Source: an uncultured Oscillospiraceae bacterium
GTDB taxonomy: Bacteria > Bacillota > Clostridia > Oscillospirales > Oscillospiraceae
Direction: 5' to 3'
Length of the DNA stretch: 64,000 bases
Assembly: GCA_934569225.1 (NCBI GenBank)
Contig: CAKTKC010000009.1
Coordinates: 1-64,000 of the forward strand
In this document: positions 42,695-50,656 of the stretch, piece after piece
Position numbering within the stretch: position 1 is the stretch's first letter
Layout: every line of letters begins with the position of its first letter
Program-made: the position numbers and the translations under genes
Notes under the pieces: model-generated
Seen by the model: the letters and a program-made list of their open reading frames with translations, nothing else
What the model was told of the DNA's origin: nothing
Database searches by the model: none

Positions 42695-43927
42695 ATGGGG
42701 TACAGGATGCGCGGTAAAACCTATGTCTATTTTAACGGCAAGACCGAATACATCGGTACAGGCGGAGAAGAACAAACCGCCTATCCGCTGGGTTCGCTCG
42801 TTTTCGGGACACTCGACGTTGATTGGGAACCGTATCTGGAACAGGCACGCGCGCTGCGCCGCGCCTATACAGGCGTGGATTTCGGCGAAACCTGCACGAT
42901 GCCGCAGCGGCTGTCCGAGCTGGAGACCTGTGTGTATTATCAGGTCGCGGAGTTCTATCACAATATGTCCCTGAGTGTCAAGACCGTTTCTCCGGCATTC
43001 TTTGACCTGCTGGAGGGATACTGCCTGGCAGTATGGCGTGCCTACGACCAGGAAAGTGAGCCGTATCTTGAGGCCCTGGCCTCCGGCGTGAACGATACAG
43101 GCTTGTCCCGATCCGAGGTACACCAGAGGCTCATCCACCTGGGAAATCAGGCGATCACCGGAAACATTATGGAAGGCTACTGCCGGAGCTTTCCGGCATA
43201 TACCGAGCAGATGAAGTATTACATCGAATGTGAGACCGAGGACCGTTCTCTGTGTGAAACGGCACTGCTGGTGCTGGACTATTTTATCAACTTCCTGAAG
43301 AAGATCAGCGCCTTCCAAAAGGACCTGCGGACTCTTATCGGTGTAACACTTTGCGGAAAGGACGGCCAGCCGCTTTCTGCTCCGTCCGCACGGCTGTTAA
43401 AGCTGGCGGAGAATGATGGAGAGCTCTATGGCAGATGCAGCAGAATGCTGGATGATGTACACATCAAGCTGCAGCAGTACATACCGGAGGGCATAAAGAA
43501 GGGCGGCATTGCTATCGCCACATTTTACGCAAGTGATAACCTGCCTGCGCTTGTATTTCTGGAATTTCAGCAGATGTGCGCGCTTGATCTGCGTGTCGCA
43601 CGCTGTGAAAACTGCGGCAGGCTGTTCCTGCCATTTTCGAGCCGCACCAAATACTGCGACCGCGTGTGCGACGAAGACATTGGAGCATCCTGCAAGGAGG
43701 TCGCGGCACGGGAGAAATACGCCGCACAGGTGAAAGCGGACAAGGCGCGGCAGCTCTACCAGCAACTGCGGAACAAATACCAGATGCGCTGCGCCCGCGC
43801 ACAGGGGAACGCCAAAATGCGCGAGGACTACAACAAATGGCGTGATACCGCGCAGAAGGCAATGGTCAAATACCAGGTAGGGGAGATGTCCTTCGAGCAG
43901 TTTGCGGAATGCATTCAAATTCCATAG
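42695..43927 (+). CDS. DUF6076-like protein of a mobilisable element
   Basis: This 410-residue cytoplasmic protein has a C-terminal zinc-binding-like stretch (ARCENCGRLFLPFSSRTKYC, then CDEDIGASC) followed by a Lys/Arg-rich helical tail. The first 280 residues are helical with no motif that I know. It resembles the DUF6076 proteins found near relaxases in gut Firmicutes mobile elements. ATGs at 42695 and 42707 are both possible, and neither has a strong ribosome site. It is divergent from the MobV gene. Function unknown; DNA binding is a guess from the zinc motif. Confidence 0.65.
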   Translation: MGYRMRGKTYVYFNGKTEYIGTGGEEQTAYPLGSLVFGTLDVDWEPYLEQARALRRAYTGVDFGETCTMPQRLSELETCVYYQVAEFYHNMSLSVKTVSPAFFDLLEGYCLAVWRAYDQESEPYLEALASGVNDTGLSRSEVHQRLIHLGNQAITGNIMEGYCRSFPAYTEQMKYYIECETEDRSLCETALLVLDYFINFLKKISAFQKDLRTLIGVTLCGKDGQPLSAPSARLLKLAENDGELYGRCSRMLDDVHIKLQQYIPEGIKKGGIAIATFYASDNLPALVFLEFQQMCALDLRVARCENCGRLFLPFSSRTKYCDRVCDEDIGASCKEVAAREKYAAQVKADKARQLYQQLRNKYQMRCARAQGNAKMREDYNKWRDTAQKAMVKYQVGEMSFEQFAECIQIP

Positions 43928-44000
43928 AAAGCAAACAAGTCGCGCAGAAGATATCTCTCCTGTACGGCCTGCTTGCTCTACTTTAAAATCATGTCCAGAC

Positions 44001-44047
44001 AAAAAACAAACCCGAACCCGCTCTCATACAAGAGCAAGTTCGAGTTT
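44001..44047 (-). terminator. terminator of the tRNA transcript
   Basis: A 17-bp stem (44008-44024 with 44031-44047, containing G-U pairs, 6-nt loop) is followed on the minus strand by GTTTTTTG. It lies just past tRNA-Lys. Confidence 0.85.
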
Positions 44048-44055
44048 GCTGGTAA

Positions 44056-44131
44056 TGGTGACCCGCCGGGGATTCGAACCCCGGACCCACTGCTTAAAAG
44101 GCAGTTGCTCTGCCAACTGAGCTAGCGGATC
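44056..44131 (-). tRNA. tRNA-Lys (anticodon TTT)
   Basis: The 76-nt gene includes an encoded CCA. The acceptor stem GATCCGC pairs with GCGGGTC (one wobble). The anticodon arm is ACTGC-CTTTTAA-GCAGT and the T loop TTCGAAT is canonical. It is transcribed with tRNA-Gln, which lies 5 bp upstream. It reads AAA/AAG. tRNA genes are common integration sites, but no att duplication was found here. Confidence 0.95.
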
Positions 44132-44136
44132 AGATT

Positions 44137-44211
44137 TGGCTGGGATGGCCGGATTTGAACCGACGAATGCCAGAGTCAAAGTCTGGTGCCTTACCGCTTG
44201 GCGACATCCCA
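44137..44211 (-). tRNA. tRNA-Gln (anticodon TTG)
   Basis: The 75-nt gene includes an encoded CCA. The acceptor stem TGGGATG pairs with CATCCCA. The anticodon arm is CCAGA-CTTTGAC-TCTGG, giving anticodon TTG, and the T loop TTCAAAT is canonical. It is the first gene of a two-tRNA transcript. Confidence 0.95.
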
Positions 44212-44248
44212 ATGTTGACACGGCGCCCTTCGGCCGGACACACAGGGT

Positions 44249-44277
44249 ATTATATCATGCTTTGTCCCGTTTGGCAA
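44249..44277 (-). promoter_or_regulatory. promoter of the tRNA-Gln/Lys transcript
   Basis: On the minus strand TTGCCA (44272-44277), 17 bp, TATAAT (44249-44254) lies about 40 bp upstream of tRNA-Gln. It is a good housekeeping-type promoter. Confidence 0.7.
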
Positions 44278-44421
44278 TCCTTTTTTTGCGAATTTTGCGG
44301 TTTCCTCTGCTCTTTCTTCCCGGATGGCCGCCCCGTGGGATTGGGGCTTGGCGCCATTCGCCGTATCTGCTTGAACGGCGCCCTGCCGAGAGATGGTTCG
44401 TATGCGCATATTCTACCACTT

Positions 44422-44562
44422 CTATTTTGAATTCTCCAGTATTTTTTCTGCTTTCTGTCCTGTTTTATAACTCCCTCCGCGCCATGCTCCCGATATTGAC
44501 ATGCCATCCTCGACCACCCGCTGCACTGCTTCCAGCCTTATTTCATTGCTTATTTTGGACAT
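44422..44562 (-). pseudogene. IS3-family OrfA-like N-terminal fragment
   Basis: A 46-codon frame begins MSKISNEIRLEAVQRVVEDG, which matches the helix-turn-helix start of IS150/IS3-type OrfA proteins, then loses similarity and stops. An inverted repeat resembling IS ends lies directly upstream. It is a degraded transposase remnant. The rest of the 44212-44814 gap holds only the tRNA promoter and hairpins. Confidence 0.55.
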
Positions 44563-44563
44563 A

Positions 44564-44612
44564 ATATGACCCCCAAATGTCGGATTCTCTGTCCAACATT
44601 TGGGGGTCATAT
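44564..44612. repeat. 17-bp perfect inverted repeat, IS-end derived
   Basis: ATATGACCCCCAAATGT (44564-44580) and its exact complement (44596-44612) flank a 15-nt loop. The sequence TGACCCCCAAATGT plus TTGGACAG resembles the terminal repeats of IS150-like elements. It may be two IS ends abutted head to head. Confidence 0.5.
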
Positions 44613-44759
44613 CACTCTCTCCAAAGTAACGATTATCTCTTCGTAACGCATGGGGGAGCCGTCCTACTGGTAGCACCCCTGTATCCATACTACATCCCAA
44701 ATCTTTCATTTTGTCAACCGCCCTGCCTCCCCGCAGAGCTTTTTTATTGCGCAGGAAAC

Positions 44760-44790
44760 CCCCGCCGCGCGGTCACACCGCATGGCGGGG
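44760..44790 (-). terminator. terminator of the surface operon
   Basis: CCCCGCC and GGCGGGG enclose a second short stem (GCGGT/ACCGC) and are followed on the minus strand by TTTCCTGCG, 24 bp past the hydrolase stop codon. Confidence 0.6.
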
Positions 44791-44814
44791 GTCAAATTTC
44801 AGTTTCCCGGCTGC

Positions 44815-46254
44815 TTACTTTTCCACTGTGGCGACACAATCGTTGCCATAACAGAAGATATGTCCGCCGATCTGTCCCCAGACGTTGCTGTTGGTGGGTT
44901 TCGTGGCGAAATACACCACTTCCTTCGGCAGAACGTAGGGGCCGTAAATCGCTCTTTCGATGGCCTCGTACTGCGCCTGGAAGGGTTCCGCCTTGTCCAG
45001 ACGGGGAACGGAGCGGAACTGTCCCTGTCCGTAGATCACGTCATGGAGGTTATCGGGGAAGCTGTCGGAGGCAATCCGGTTCAGCGCCACCTCTGCGACG
45101 GCCTGCTGACCCTCGGCGCACTCGCCCTGGGCTTCCACCCAGACCACCTTCGCCAGGAGCTTGATATCGTCCTGGCTCAGCGTAATATCGGCATACCGCG
45201 GCTCGCCCCGTTCGGGTTCCTCCTCGTAGTAAATGAAGGGTTCCTCCGGCATGGCGCTCTTGTCGTAGATCCACGCGCCGTCGTAGCCCAGCAGAATGTC
45301 TTCCGGGTTAAAGCCTTCCTCGAAGCCTTTTTTCAGCTGCCAGAAGTCGTAGTTGCCCCGGTTGGAATCGTTGACCGTGATCTTTCCGTTCTCATTGATG
45401 CCGGTCAGAACAATGAAGTGCTGGGAATTGGTGAAGATGGAGTTATGATTCATCAGCACGATGGCGACCTGCCCCTCCTGGAGCGCCTTATAGACAACGT
45501 GCCAGTTCTCCGCCTTCTCACAGGCAAGCTGAAGCGCCTTGTTGCCGTATTCCAGCCGGGCAATGTTGTTGATCGCCCGCCCGCCGAAATAATGCGCCAG
45601 CTCGTCGGGAGTGTATTCATGGTCTGTCAGGTAGCTTGCCACCATGGCCAGGGAAACGATGCTGCATCCGCTGGTCGCAATGGTGCCGCTGCCGTACATG
45701 GTATAGGGGTAATCGTCCTGGAAGAACTGCGGGACGGTGGAAATGACCTTCTTTTCTTCGCTCTGGGTCTCCGCCGGGACGTCTTCTCCGGTGGCCTCCG
45801 AGGGTGCTTCCTCGGTAACTGCGGGAGTCGTCTCCTCGACGGCCGCCGTCGGTTCCGCAGGGGTCTTCACCTCTTCGGGGACGTACAGGTATTGCAGCAC
45901 GAGCCTGCAATCCTCGCCCTCTGCCACGCCGGCATAAATCTCACCGAGCCAGTTTTCAAGCCCGCTGTCGGCAACGGCGAAGCCTCCGTCTTCACCCGTT
46001 ACGACCCAGCCGTAAAAGGTGAATCCGTCCGGGGTCTTCTGCGCGGCATCCTCCCGCAGACCTACCATCTGCGCCTCATTCGGCACGGCGTAGGTCGTGA
46101 TCCTGATCTCGCCGGGAACCGCATCCTCCGGAATGCCCGCACACACCGCTTCATCCGCAGACACGGCACCGGCAGGGAGGGCGGCAAAGCCGCAAAGGAG
46201 CGCCAGCGAAAGCAGAACCGCAGTCAGCCGCCAGCAATTTCTATGTACGCGCAT
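44815..46254 (-). CDS. secreted C39-like peptidase / SleB-type cell-wall hydrolase
   Basis: This 479-residue exported protein has a signal peptide (MRVHRNCWRLTAVLLSLALL, Ala-x-Ala near residue 30) and an N-terminal region of about 100 residues. A Pro/Thr/Glu linker runs over about 125-170. A C39-like papain fold follows, with Cys in TSGCSIVSLAMVASYL, His in NSQHFIVLTGI and Asp/Asn in ITVNDSNRG. The C-terminus is a Hydrolase_2/SleB-like domain (LAKVVWVEAQGECAEGQQAVAEVALNR split over about 370-400). It may cleave peptides and peptidoglycan at the surface. Last gene of the LCP/sortase group. Confidence 0.82.
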   Translation of the reverse strand: MRVHRNCWRLTAVLLSLALLCGFAALPAGAVSADEAVCAGIPEDAVPGEIRITTYAVPNEAQMVGLREDAAQKTPDGFTFYGWVVTGEDGGFAVADSGLENWLGEIYAGVAEGEDCRLVLQYLYVPEEVKTPAEPTAAVEETTPAVTEEAPSEATGEDVPAETQSEEKKVISTVPQFFQDDYPYTMYGSGTIATSGCSIVSLAMVASYLTDHEYTPDELAHYFGGRAINNIARLEYGNKALQLACEKAENWHVVYKALQEGQVAIVLMNHNSIFTNSQHFIVLTGINENGKITVNDSNRGNYDFWQLKKGFEEGFNPEDILLGYDGAWIYDKSAMPEEPFIYYEEEPERGEPRYADITLSQDDIKLLAKVVWVEAQGECAEGQQAVAEVALNRIASDSFPDNLHDVIYGQGQFRSVPRLDKAEPFQAQYEAIERAIYGPYVLPKEVVYFATKPTNSNVWGQIGGHIFCYGNDCVATVEK

Positions 46255-46406
46255 TCCTTCGCCCCCTGTCTTCACAGCATCCCCGCAGAGCGGGGTACAC
46301 GGATGTGTATACCAGCACGAATGTAGTATAAAGCATTTTCTGTCAAAAGTCAAGATATGTCGAATTGGGGAAACGCGGTCCGGCGGCCAGACTTTCCCCG
46401 GTTCTG

Positions 46407-47540
46407 TTATTCCGCAGGGACGCAGAACTTCTCCACCACGAAGTCGTGGAGCCAGGTTTCGTCCGGGTAGAACTCCGCGTAGCGCTCGCCCATCACCGTC
46501 TCGCCGGGGAGACGCACGACGGTGTCGGAGGTGAAGTGCATTTTTCCCATGTTTCTCGCGAGATACGTGATCTCCGTCATATCCAGGTCGGTGGTGATGT
46601 ACCCCTTCAGGCCGTTGTAGTATTCCAGCGCCACGGTGGGGTCGGCGACGATCTTCTCCTTGCACTGGTTGAACATCGCCTTCATCACTGCCATGCTCCG
46701 CACACCCCGCTTGTATGCTCCCTCCACGTCGGTTTTACTCCGGTAGGTGATGAACCTTCTCATATACCACCGGTTCAGCGTGACCGTATTGCCCCGGGTA
46801 AACGACGAATCGATATCCGTGTAGTCGTCGTCAAAGGTGATGGTCAGGCCGCCGATCAGGTCGTTCAGCGTATACAGTGCGTCATAGTCCAGCGCGACAT
46901 AGCGGCCCACCGGCACGCCGTACAGAAGCCGGGACACTGCGTCGGTGGTCAGACGGCAGCTTAAGTCCTTTCCGTCGCCGTAGCTGTGGGAGGTGGAAAT
47001 GTTGGTGTAGACGGTGTCCAGATACTGGCCGTCTGCGTCCATGGCAATGACGTCGGCCATGGTGTCGCGGGGAATGTACAATATAGAAAAGTCGAAGGTC
47101 CTGGTGTTCAGGATGACCAGCCCGATCACATCGGCGTTGCCGCCGTTGGACTCCGTGGCGTTGCGCCAATGCCTTTCGTCGCCCATGTAGTCAATGCCCA
47201 TGAGCAGAATGGAGATCACGTCGTCCCGGTAATTATAGGCGTTGCCCTGGTCGTCGATCCAGTCCGCCTCGATATGCGCCTGGGTTTCGGTGGCGTCGGC
47301 AGCGCTGGTCGTATCCTGGGGAATGGTGTCCGAGACGCTGCTGCGGGCAGCAAACATCGACCCCCGCACGTTGCCGGAGTACCACACGAAAGTTCCCACG
47401 CCAACAGCCGCAAGCACCAGAACCACCGCCAGAGAGCTGAGCACAATGGCGGTCACCTTCATGGGATTCACGCTTTTTTTCGGCTTTTTGCTTTTTGGTG
47501 GTTCTTCCTTCAGAAATTTTCCTTTTTTCTCCATGGCCAA
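46407..47540 (-). CDS. LytR-CpsA-Psr (LCP) family ligase
   Basis: This 377-residue type II membrane protein has a Lys-rich cytoplasmic tail, one helix at about 28-50 and an extracellular LCP domain. Family blocks are ISILLMGIDYMGDE, ADVIGLVILNTRTFDFSILYIPRDTM, DLIGGLTITFDDDYTDID and the arginine motif region RFITYRSKTDVEGAYKRG. LCP enzymes transfer lipid-linked glycopolymers to peptidoglycan, or in some Actinobacteria to a sortase-anchored protein. The start is TTG at 47540 or ATG at 47534. It abuts the sortase gene directly. Confidence 0.88.
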   Translation of the reverse strand: MAMEKKGKFLKEEPPKSKKPKKSVNPMKVTAIVLSSLAVVLVLAAVGVGTFVWYSGNVRGSMFAARSSVSDTIPQDTTSAADATETQAHIEADWIDDQGNAYNYRDDVISILLMGIDYMGDERHWRNATESNGGNADVIGLVILNTRTFDFSILYIPRDTMADVIAMDADGQYLDTVYTNISTSHSYGDGKDLSCRLTTDAVSRLLYGVPVGRYVALDYDALYTLNDLIGGLTITFDDDYTDIDSSFTRGNTVTLNRWYMRRFITYRSKTDVEGAYKRGVRSMAVMKAMFNQCKEKIVADPTVALEYYNGLKGYITTDLDMTEITYLARNMGKMHFTSDTVVRLPGETVMGERYAEFYPDETWLHDFVVEKFCVPAE

Positions 47541-48386
47541 TTATTCCCCGTCTGCGTCCGGATTGCCGGTGAACACGGCCTGGGCTTCATCCACCAGCAC
47601 CCCCTGCACCACATACCGGCACGCCGGATTTCCGATGCAGGTGGAAAGGGTGATGATCCTGTCCGAAGACGTAACCTTATACTCCGGGTTGAACAGTGCC
47701 AGGTCGGTCTGGGCGTAGACGCTCTCGATGTACTCGTCAATCAGCTCTTTTGTGGAAAAATCCGTGTTCGCGATGATGTCCAGATTGTCCCGGCGGTAAG
47801 CCGCGAAGACTTGGTAGGTCAGCTGCCGCTCCGGCGTGTAGATGATGATCTGTCCGTGGGAATCGAAAAAGTTCTTGTCCCGGAACCGGTGCAGCTGGGC
47901 AAACATCCGCCCGTCCAGCATGTTATGGCCATAGGCCACGGTGTTGAAATCCGTAAAGTCCCCGGCGTTCTCCCCCAGGACGAAAACAGAGCCGTAGCCG
48001 GTGGTCGTTCCCTCATAATTGTGGTTCAGATAATAGTAATTGTAGGTCGTGTCGTACAGGATGGGATAATCGATCAGCGTGCCGTCCACCACGATCCAGC
48101 CGATGATGTCCCCGTTTTCCCCCTTGAGATAGTCAAAATTGATGGGGATTTCCACGGTGGGCAGGGGCGGCTCCGTCTCGACGGGCTGCGTCTCTTCGAC
48201 AGCCTCCGTCGCCGGGGCGGTGGAAGGCGGTGGAGCGGCGGTTCTGGCCGCTGCCGCCAGCTGTTCGTAGTTGTCGCTCTGCTGCTTATAAGCAAGCAGC
48301 AGACCGCCGATCGCGGCCAGCGCAGCCAGCACGATGGAGAAGCTGACGATGCTGATGATCAGGTATACCTTCTTCTTGTTCTGCAT
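47541..48386 (-). CDS. srtB: class B sortase
   Basis: This 281-residue membrane-anchored transpeptidase has an N-terminal helix at about residues 7-30 and a Pro/Thr-rich spacer. The class B core shows GWIVVDGTLIDYPILY, catalytic His in NTVAYGHNML, catalytic Cys in IITLSTCIG and Arg in PACRYVVQGVL. It lies immediately downstream of a tiny gene with a sorting signal and upstream of LCP. The natural inference is a dedicated sortase that anchors that small protein to the wall. Confidence 0.92.
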   Translation of the reverse strand: MQNKKKVYLIISIVSFSIVLAALAAIGGLLLAYKQQSDNYEQLAAAARTAAPPPSTAPATEAVEETQPVETEPPLPTVEIPINFDYLKGENGDIIGWIVVDGTLIDYPILYDTTYNYYYLNHNYEGTTTGYGSVFVLGENAGDFTDFNTVAYGHNMLDGRMFAQLHRFRDKNFFDSHGQIIIYTPERQLTYQVFAAYRRDNLDIIANTDFSTKELIDEYIESVYAQTDLALFNPEYKVTSSDRIITLSTCIGNPACRYVVQGVLVDEAQAVFTGNPDADGE

Positions 48387-48452
48387 GTCCGTTATAATGC
48401 GAATGGAGCGATCAAGACCGCTCCATTCCGTTCCTTTTCAATTGCTTCCGGG

Positions 48453-48668
48453 TTACTCTTTGCTCTTCTTGTAGGCGATCGCACCGACACCGCCGGCAGT
48501 GCAGGCCACAGTGGACAGAACCGCCACCGCAATGGAGCCGGTACGGGGCGCAGTGGTATTGCCGCCGGTGTTGCCGCCCTGGTTGCTCTTGACGGTCGTG
48601 GCGGAAGCCGTAACAGCCATGCTCAGGCACAGGACGAGCGCAAAAACAAAGGATACAAACTTTCTCAT
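48453..48668 (-). CDS. 71-residue sortase substrate, very short mature peptide
   Basis: A signal peptide (MRKFVSFVFALVLCLSMAV, cleavage after ASA near residue 23) is followed by a Gly/Asn/Thr-rich stretch, the sorting-like motif APRTG, a hydrophobic helix and a KKSKE tail. If cut by signal peptidase and then by sortase, about 20 residues remain, rich in Thr, Asn and Gly. GGAGGAG precedes the ATG, and the promoter upstream is a perfect consensus. The class B sortase gene follows 66 bp on. The product may be an anchor or glycan acceptor. Clearly coding by context; function is inference. Confidence 0.8.
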   Translation of the reverse strand: MRKFVSFVFALVLCLSMAVTASATTVKSNQGGNTGGNTTAPRTGSIAVAVLSTVACTAGGVGAIAYKKSKE

Positions 48669-48739
48669 TGTGATCTCTCCTCCAGCGTTAGGATGAAAAA
48701 GCGCTGCGTAATGCACAGCCCGCCTTTTACTTACTTTGC

Positions 48740-48768
48740 ATTATATATCTTCTCAGCCGTTTTGTCAA
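48740..48768 (-). promoter_or_regulatory. consensus promoter of the sortase operon
   Basis: On the minus strand TTGACA (48763-48768) and TATAAT (48740-48745) are exactly 17 bp apart, a perfect sigma-A consensus. Strong constitutive transcription of the small sortase substrate is expected. Confidence 0.85.
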
Positions 48769-48871
48769 CACAGAAATCGTGCATGGTTTCCGTAAATATC
48801 CCGGAAAAATCCTCTGAATGCCAACAAAAGCACTTTCTTCTTAAAAACGGAATCCATCCATGGTTCCGCCC

Positions 48872-48900
48872 TTGTTTTTTGGGGAAGACTGTGATATGAT
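48872..48900 (+). promoter_or_regulatory. promoter of the DUF2156/GNAT pair
   Basis: TTGTTT (48872-48877), 17 bp, TATGAT (48895-48900) lies about 20 bp before the start codon, divergent from the sortase promoter. Confidence 0.6.
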
Positions 48901-48921
48901 TTTTTAAAAGGAAGTGTGACC

Positions 48922-49833
48922 ATGCTCGATTTTCAGCGCCCTCAGCTGTCCCAGAAGGACGACTACGAGCGCGTTTTGTTTTCCTGCCCGCCCAGAGGAT
49001 GCGAATATTCCTTCGCCAACCTCTACCTCTGGGGACGGCAGCAGCTGGCGTTTATCCACGGCTGCGTGGCGTTTTTCTCCCATTTCAATGGGCGGAGCGT
49101 ATACCCCTACCCCATCGGTGATGGGGATCGGCGCGCCGTGGTCGAGGAAATTCTTCTCGACGCCAGACAGCGGGGCATTCCCTGCCGCATCGTCAGCATG
49201 ACCCCGGCCGATCAGGCGGAGCTGCAAGGATGGTTTCCTGACAAATTCCTCTACCGCACCGACCGGGACGGCTTTGACTACGTCTACTCCGTGGACGATC
49301 TTGCCGACCTGAAGGGTCGGAAATTCCAGAAAAAACGGAACCACGTCAACCGCTTCCGGGCGGAGCATCCCCGGTTCGAGCTGCAAGCCCTGACGGTTGA
49401 CAATCTGCCCGCTGCCCAGCATATGGTGGGCGAGTGGTACCGCGCCCGGATGCAGGCCGACCCGGCGGGGGACTATATGCTGGAAAGCATCGCCATGTCC
49501 CGGGCGTTCCGCCATTACGAGGGACTGAAAATGGAAAGCGCCGTGCTTCTGGAGGACGGGGAAATTCTCGCCGTGACCATGGGAAGCCGCCTGTGGTCGG
49601 ACACCTTCGACATCCATTTTGAAAAGGCGCGGGAGGACGTGGACGGCGCTTACGCCGCCGTAAACTGCGAATTTGCCCGGTATCTGCGGCTGAAATACCC
49701 CGATCTGCGTTATCTGAACCGGGAGGACGACGTGGGTCTGGCGGGGCTTCGCAAGGCCAAGCTGTCCTACATTCCCCACCACATGGTGGAGAAATCCTGG
49801 GCATATCTGGCGGAGGATTTCCATGGTGATTGA
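48922..49833 (+). CDS. DUF2156 acyltransferase-like protein
   Basis: This cytoplasmic protein of about 303 residues is similar to DUF2156 (PF09924) members, a GNAT-fold family related to the catalytic domain of phosphatidylglycerol lysyltransferases. It shows ANLYLWGRQQLAFI near residue 35, the basic block KFQKKRNHVNRF near 140, and YLNREDDVGLAGLRKAKLSY near the C-terminus. The ATG at 48922 has AAGGAAG seven bases upstream, and a GTG two codons earlier is possible. It overlaps the next gene by 11 bases. No membrane domain is present, so a soluble acyl or aminoacyl transferase role is inferred. Confidence 0.85.
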   Translation: MLDFQRPQLSQKDDYERVLFSCPPRGCEYSFANLYLWGRQQLAFIHGCVAFFSHFNGRSVYPYPIGDGDRRAVVEEILLDARQRGIPCRIVSMTPADQAELQGWFPDKFLYRTDRDGFDYVYSVDDLADLKGRKFQKKRNHVNRFRAEHPRFELQALTVDNLPAAQHMVGEWYRARMQADPAGDYMLESIAMSRAFRHYEGLKMESAVLLEDGEILAVTMGSRLWSDTFDIHFEKAREDVDGAYAAVNCEFARYLRLKYPDLRYLNREDDVGLAGLRKAKLSYIPHHMVEKSWAYLAEDFHGD

Positions 49834-50578
49834 CTATCCCACCGGCGCACAGGAGCCTCAGCTTCGGACGCTCTGGCATCTGGCCTTCGGGGATTCCGAG
49901 GAATTTATCGCGGGCTTTTTTGCCGGTGCTTATTCCCCCCGGCGCTGCCGATACGCGGCGGAAAACGGGAACGTCGCCGCCGCCCTTTACTGGTTTGACG
50001 CGGAGTTCCGGGGGCAGAAGTTTGCCTATCTCTACGCCGTGGCGACCCACCCGGATTTCCGGAACCGAGGGCTTTGCCGCGCTCTGATGACGGATACCGC
50101 TGCCTGCCTGACCGAACGTGGCTATGACGGGGCGCTGCTGATGCCCCAGGATGTTGGACTGCGGGAAATGTACGCCCGCATGGGCTTCCGGGACTGCTGC
50201 ACCGTGTCGGAATTTTCCTGCGGCGCCGGGGAAGGGGTGGCTCTGCACCCGGTTTCCGCGGCGGAATTTGCCCGCCTTCGCCGGGAATACCTGCCCCCGG
50301 ACGGCGTGATTCAGGAGGGGGCGAACCTTTCCTATCTCAAAAGCTACGCCGCACTTTATGCCGGGGGGGATTTTCTGCTGGCCGCCGCGCCCAACGGGGG
50401 CAGCCTGACCGGCATGGAGCTGCTGGGCAATGCCGCAGCCGCACCGGGCATTCTGGGGACGCTGGGATTTTCCCGCGGCCACTTCCGCACCCCGGGAACG
50501 GCGCTTCCCGGCGCCATGTTCCGTCCCCTGCGGGCGGGCGTGGATGCGCCCGGATATTTCGGGCTGATTTTTGACTGA
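49823..50578 (+). CDS. GNAT-family N-acetyltransferase
   Basis: This 251-residue protein has the GNAT acetyl-CoA motif VATHPDFRNRGLCRALM near residues 73-90, followed by GALLMPQDVGLREMYARMGF, the usual motif B region. The C-terminal half is divergent. Eis-like two-domain acetyltransferases are comparable in outline. It is translationally coupled to the DUF2156 gene, so the two may modify a common substrate. Substrate unknown. Confidence 0.85.
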   Translation: MVIDYPTGAQEPQLRTLWHLAFGDSEEFIAGFFAGAYSPRRCRYAAENGNVAAALYWFDAEFRGQKFAYLYAVATHPDFRNRGLCRALMTDTAACLTERGYDGALLMPQDVGLREMYARMGFRDCCTVSEFSCGAGEGVALHPVSAAEFARLRREYLPPDGVIQEGANLSYLKSYAALYAGGDFLLAAAPNGGSLTGMELLGNAAAAPGILGTLGFSRGHFRTPGTALPGAMFRPLRAGVDAPGYFGLIFD

Positions 50579-50656
50579 GTTTCCGCAACCCCGTGGCACC
50601 CACAGGCCGTGCGCGGTCTGTGCCTTTCATAAAACAAGAACACTGGAGGAATTATC

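Noticed and set aside
29057-44131. Integration of the island into tRNA-Lys
   Set aside because: I found no copy of the tRNA 3' end at the left side of the island, so no att pair can be claimed.
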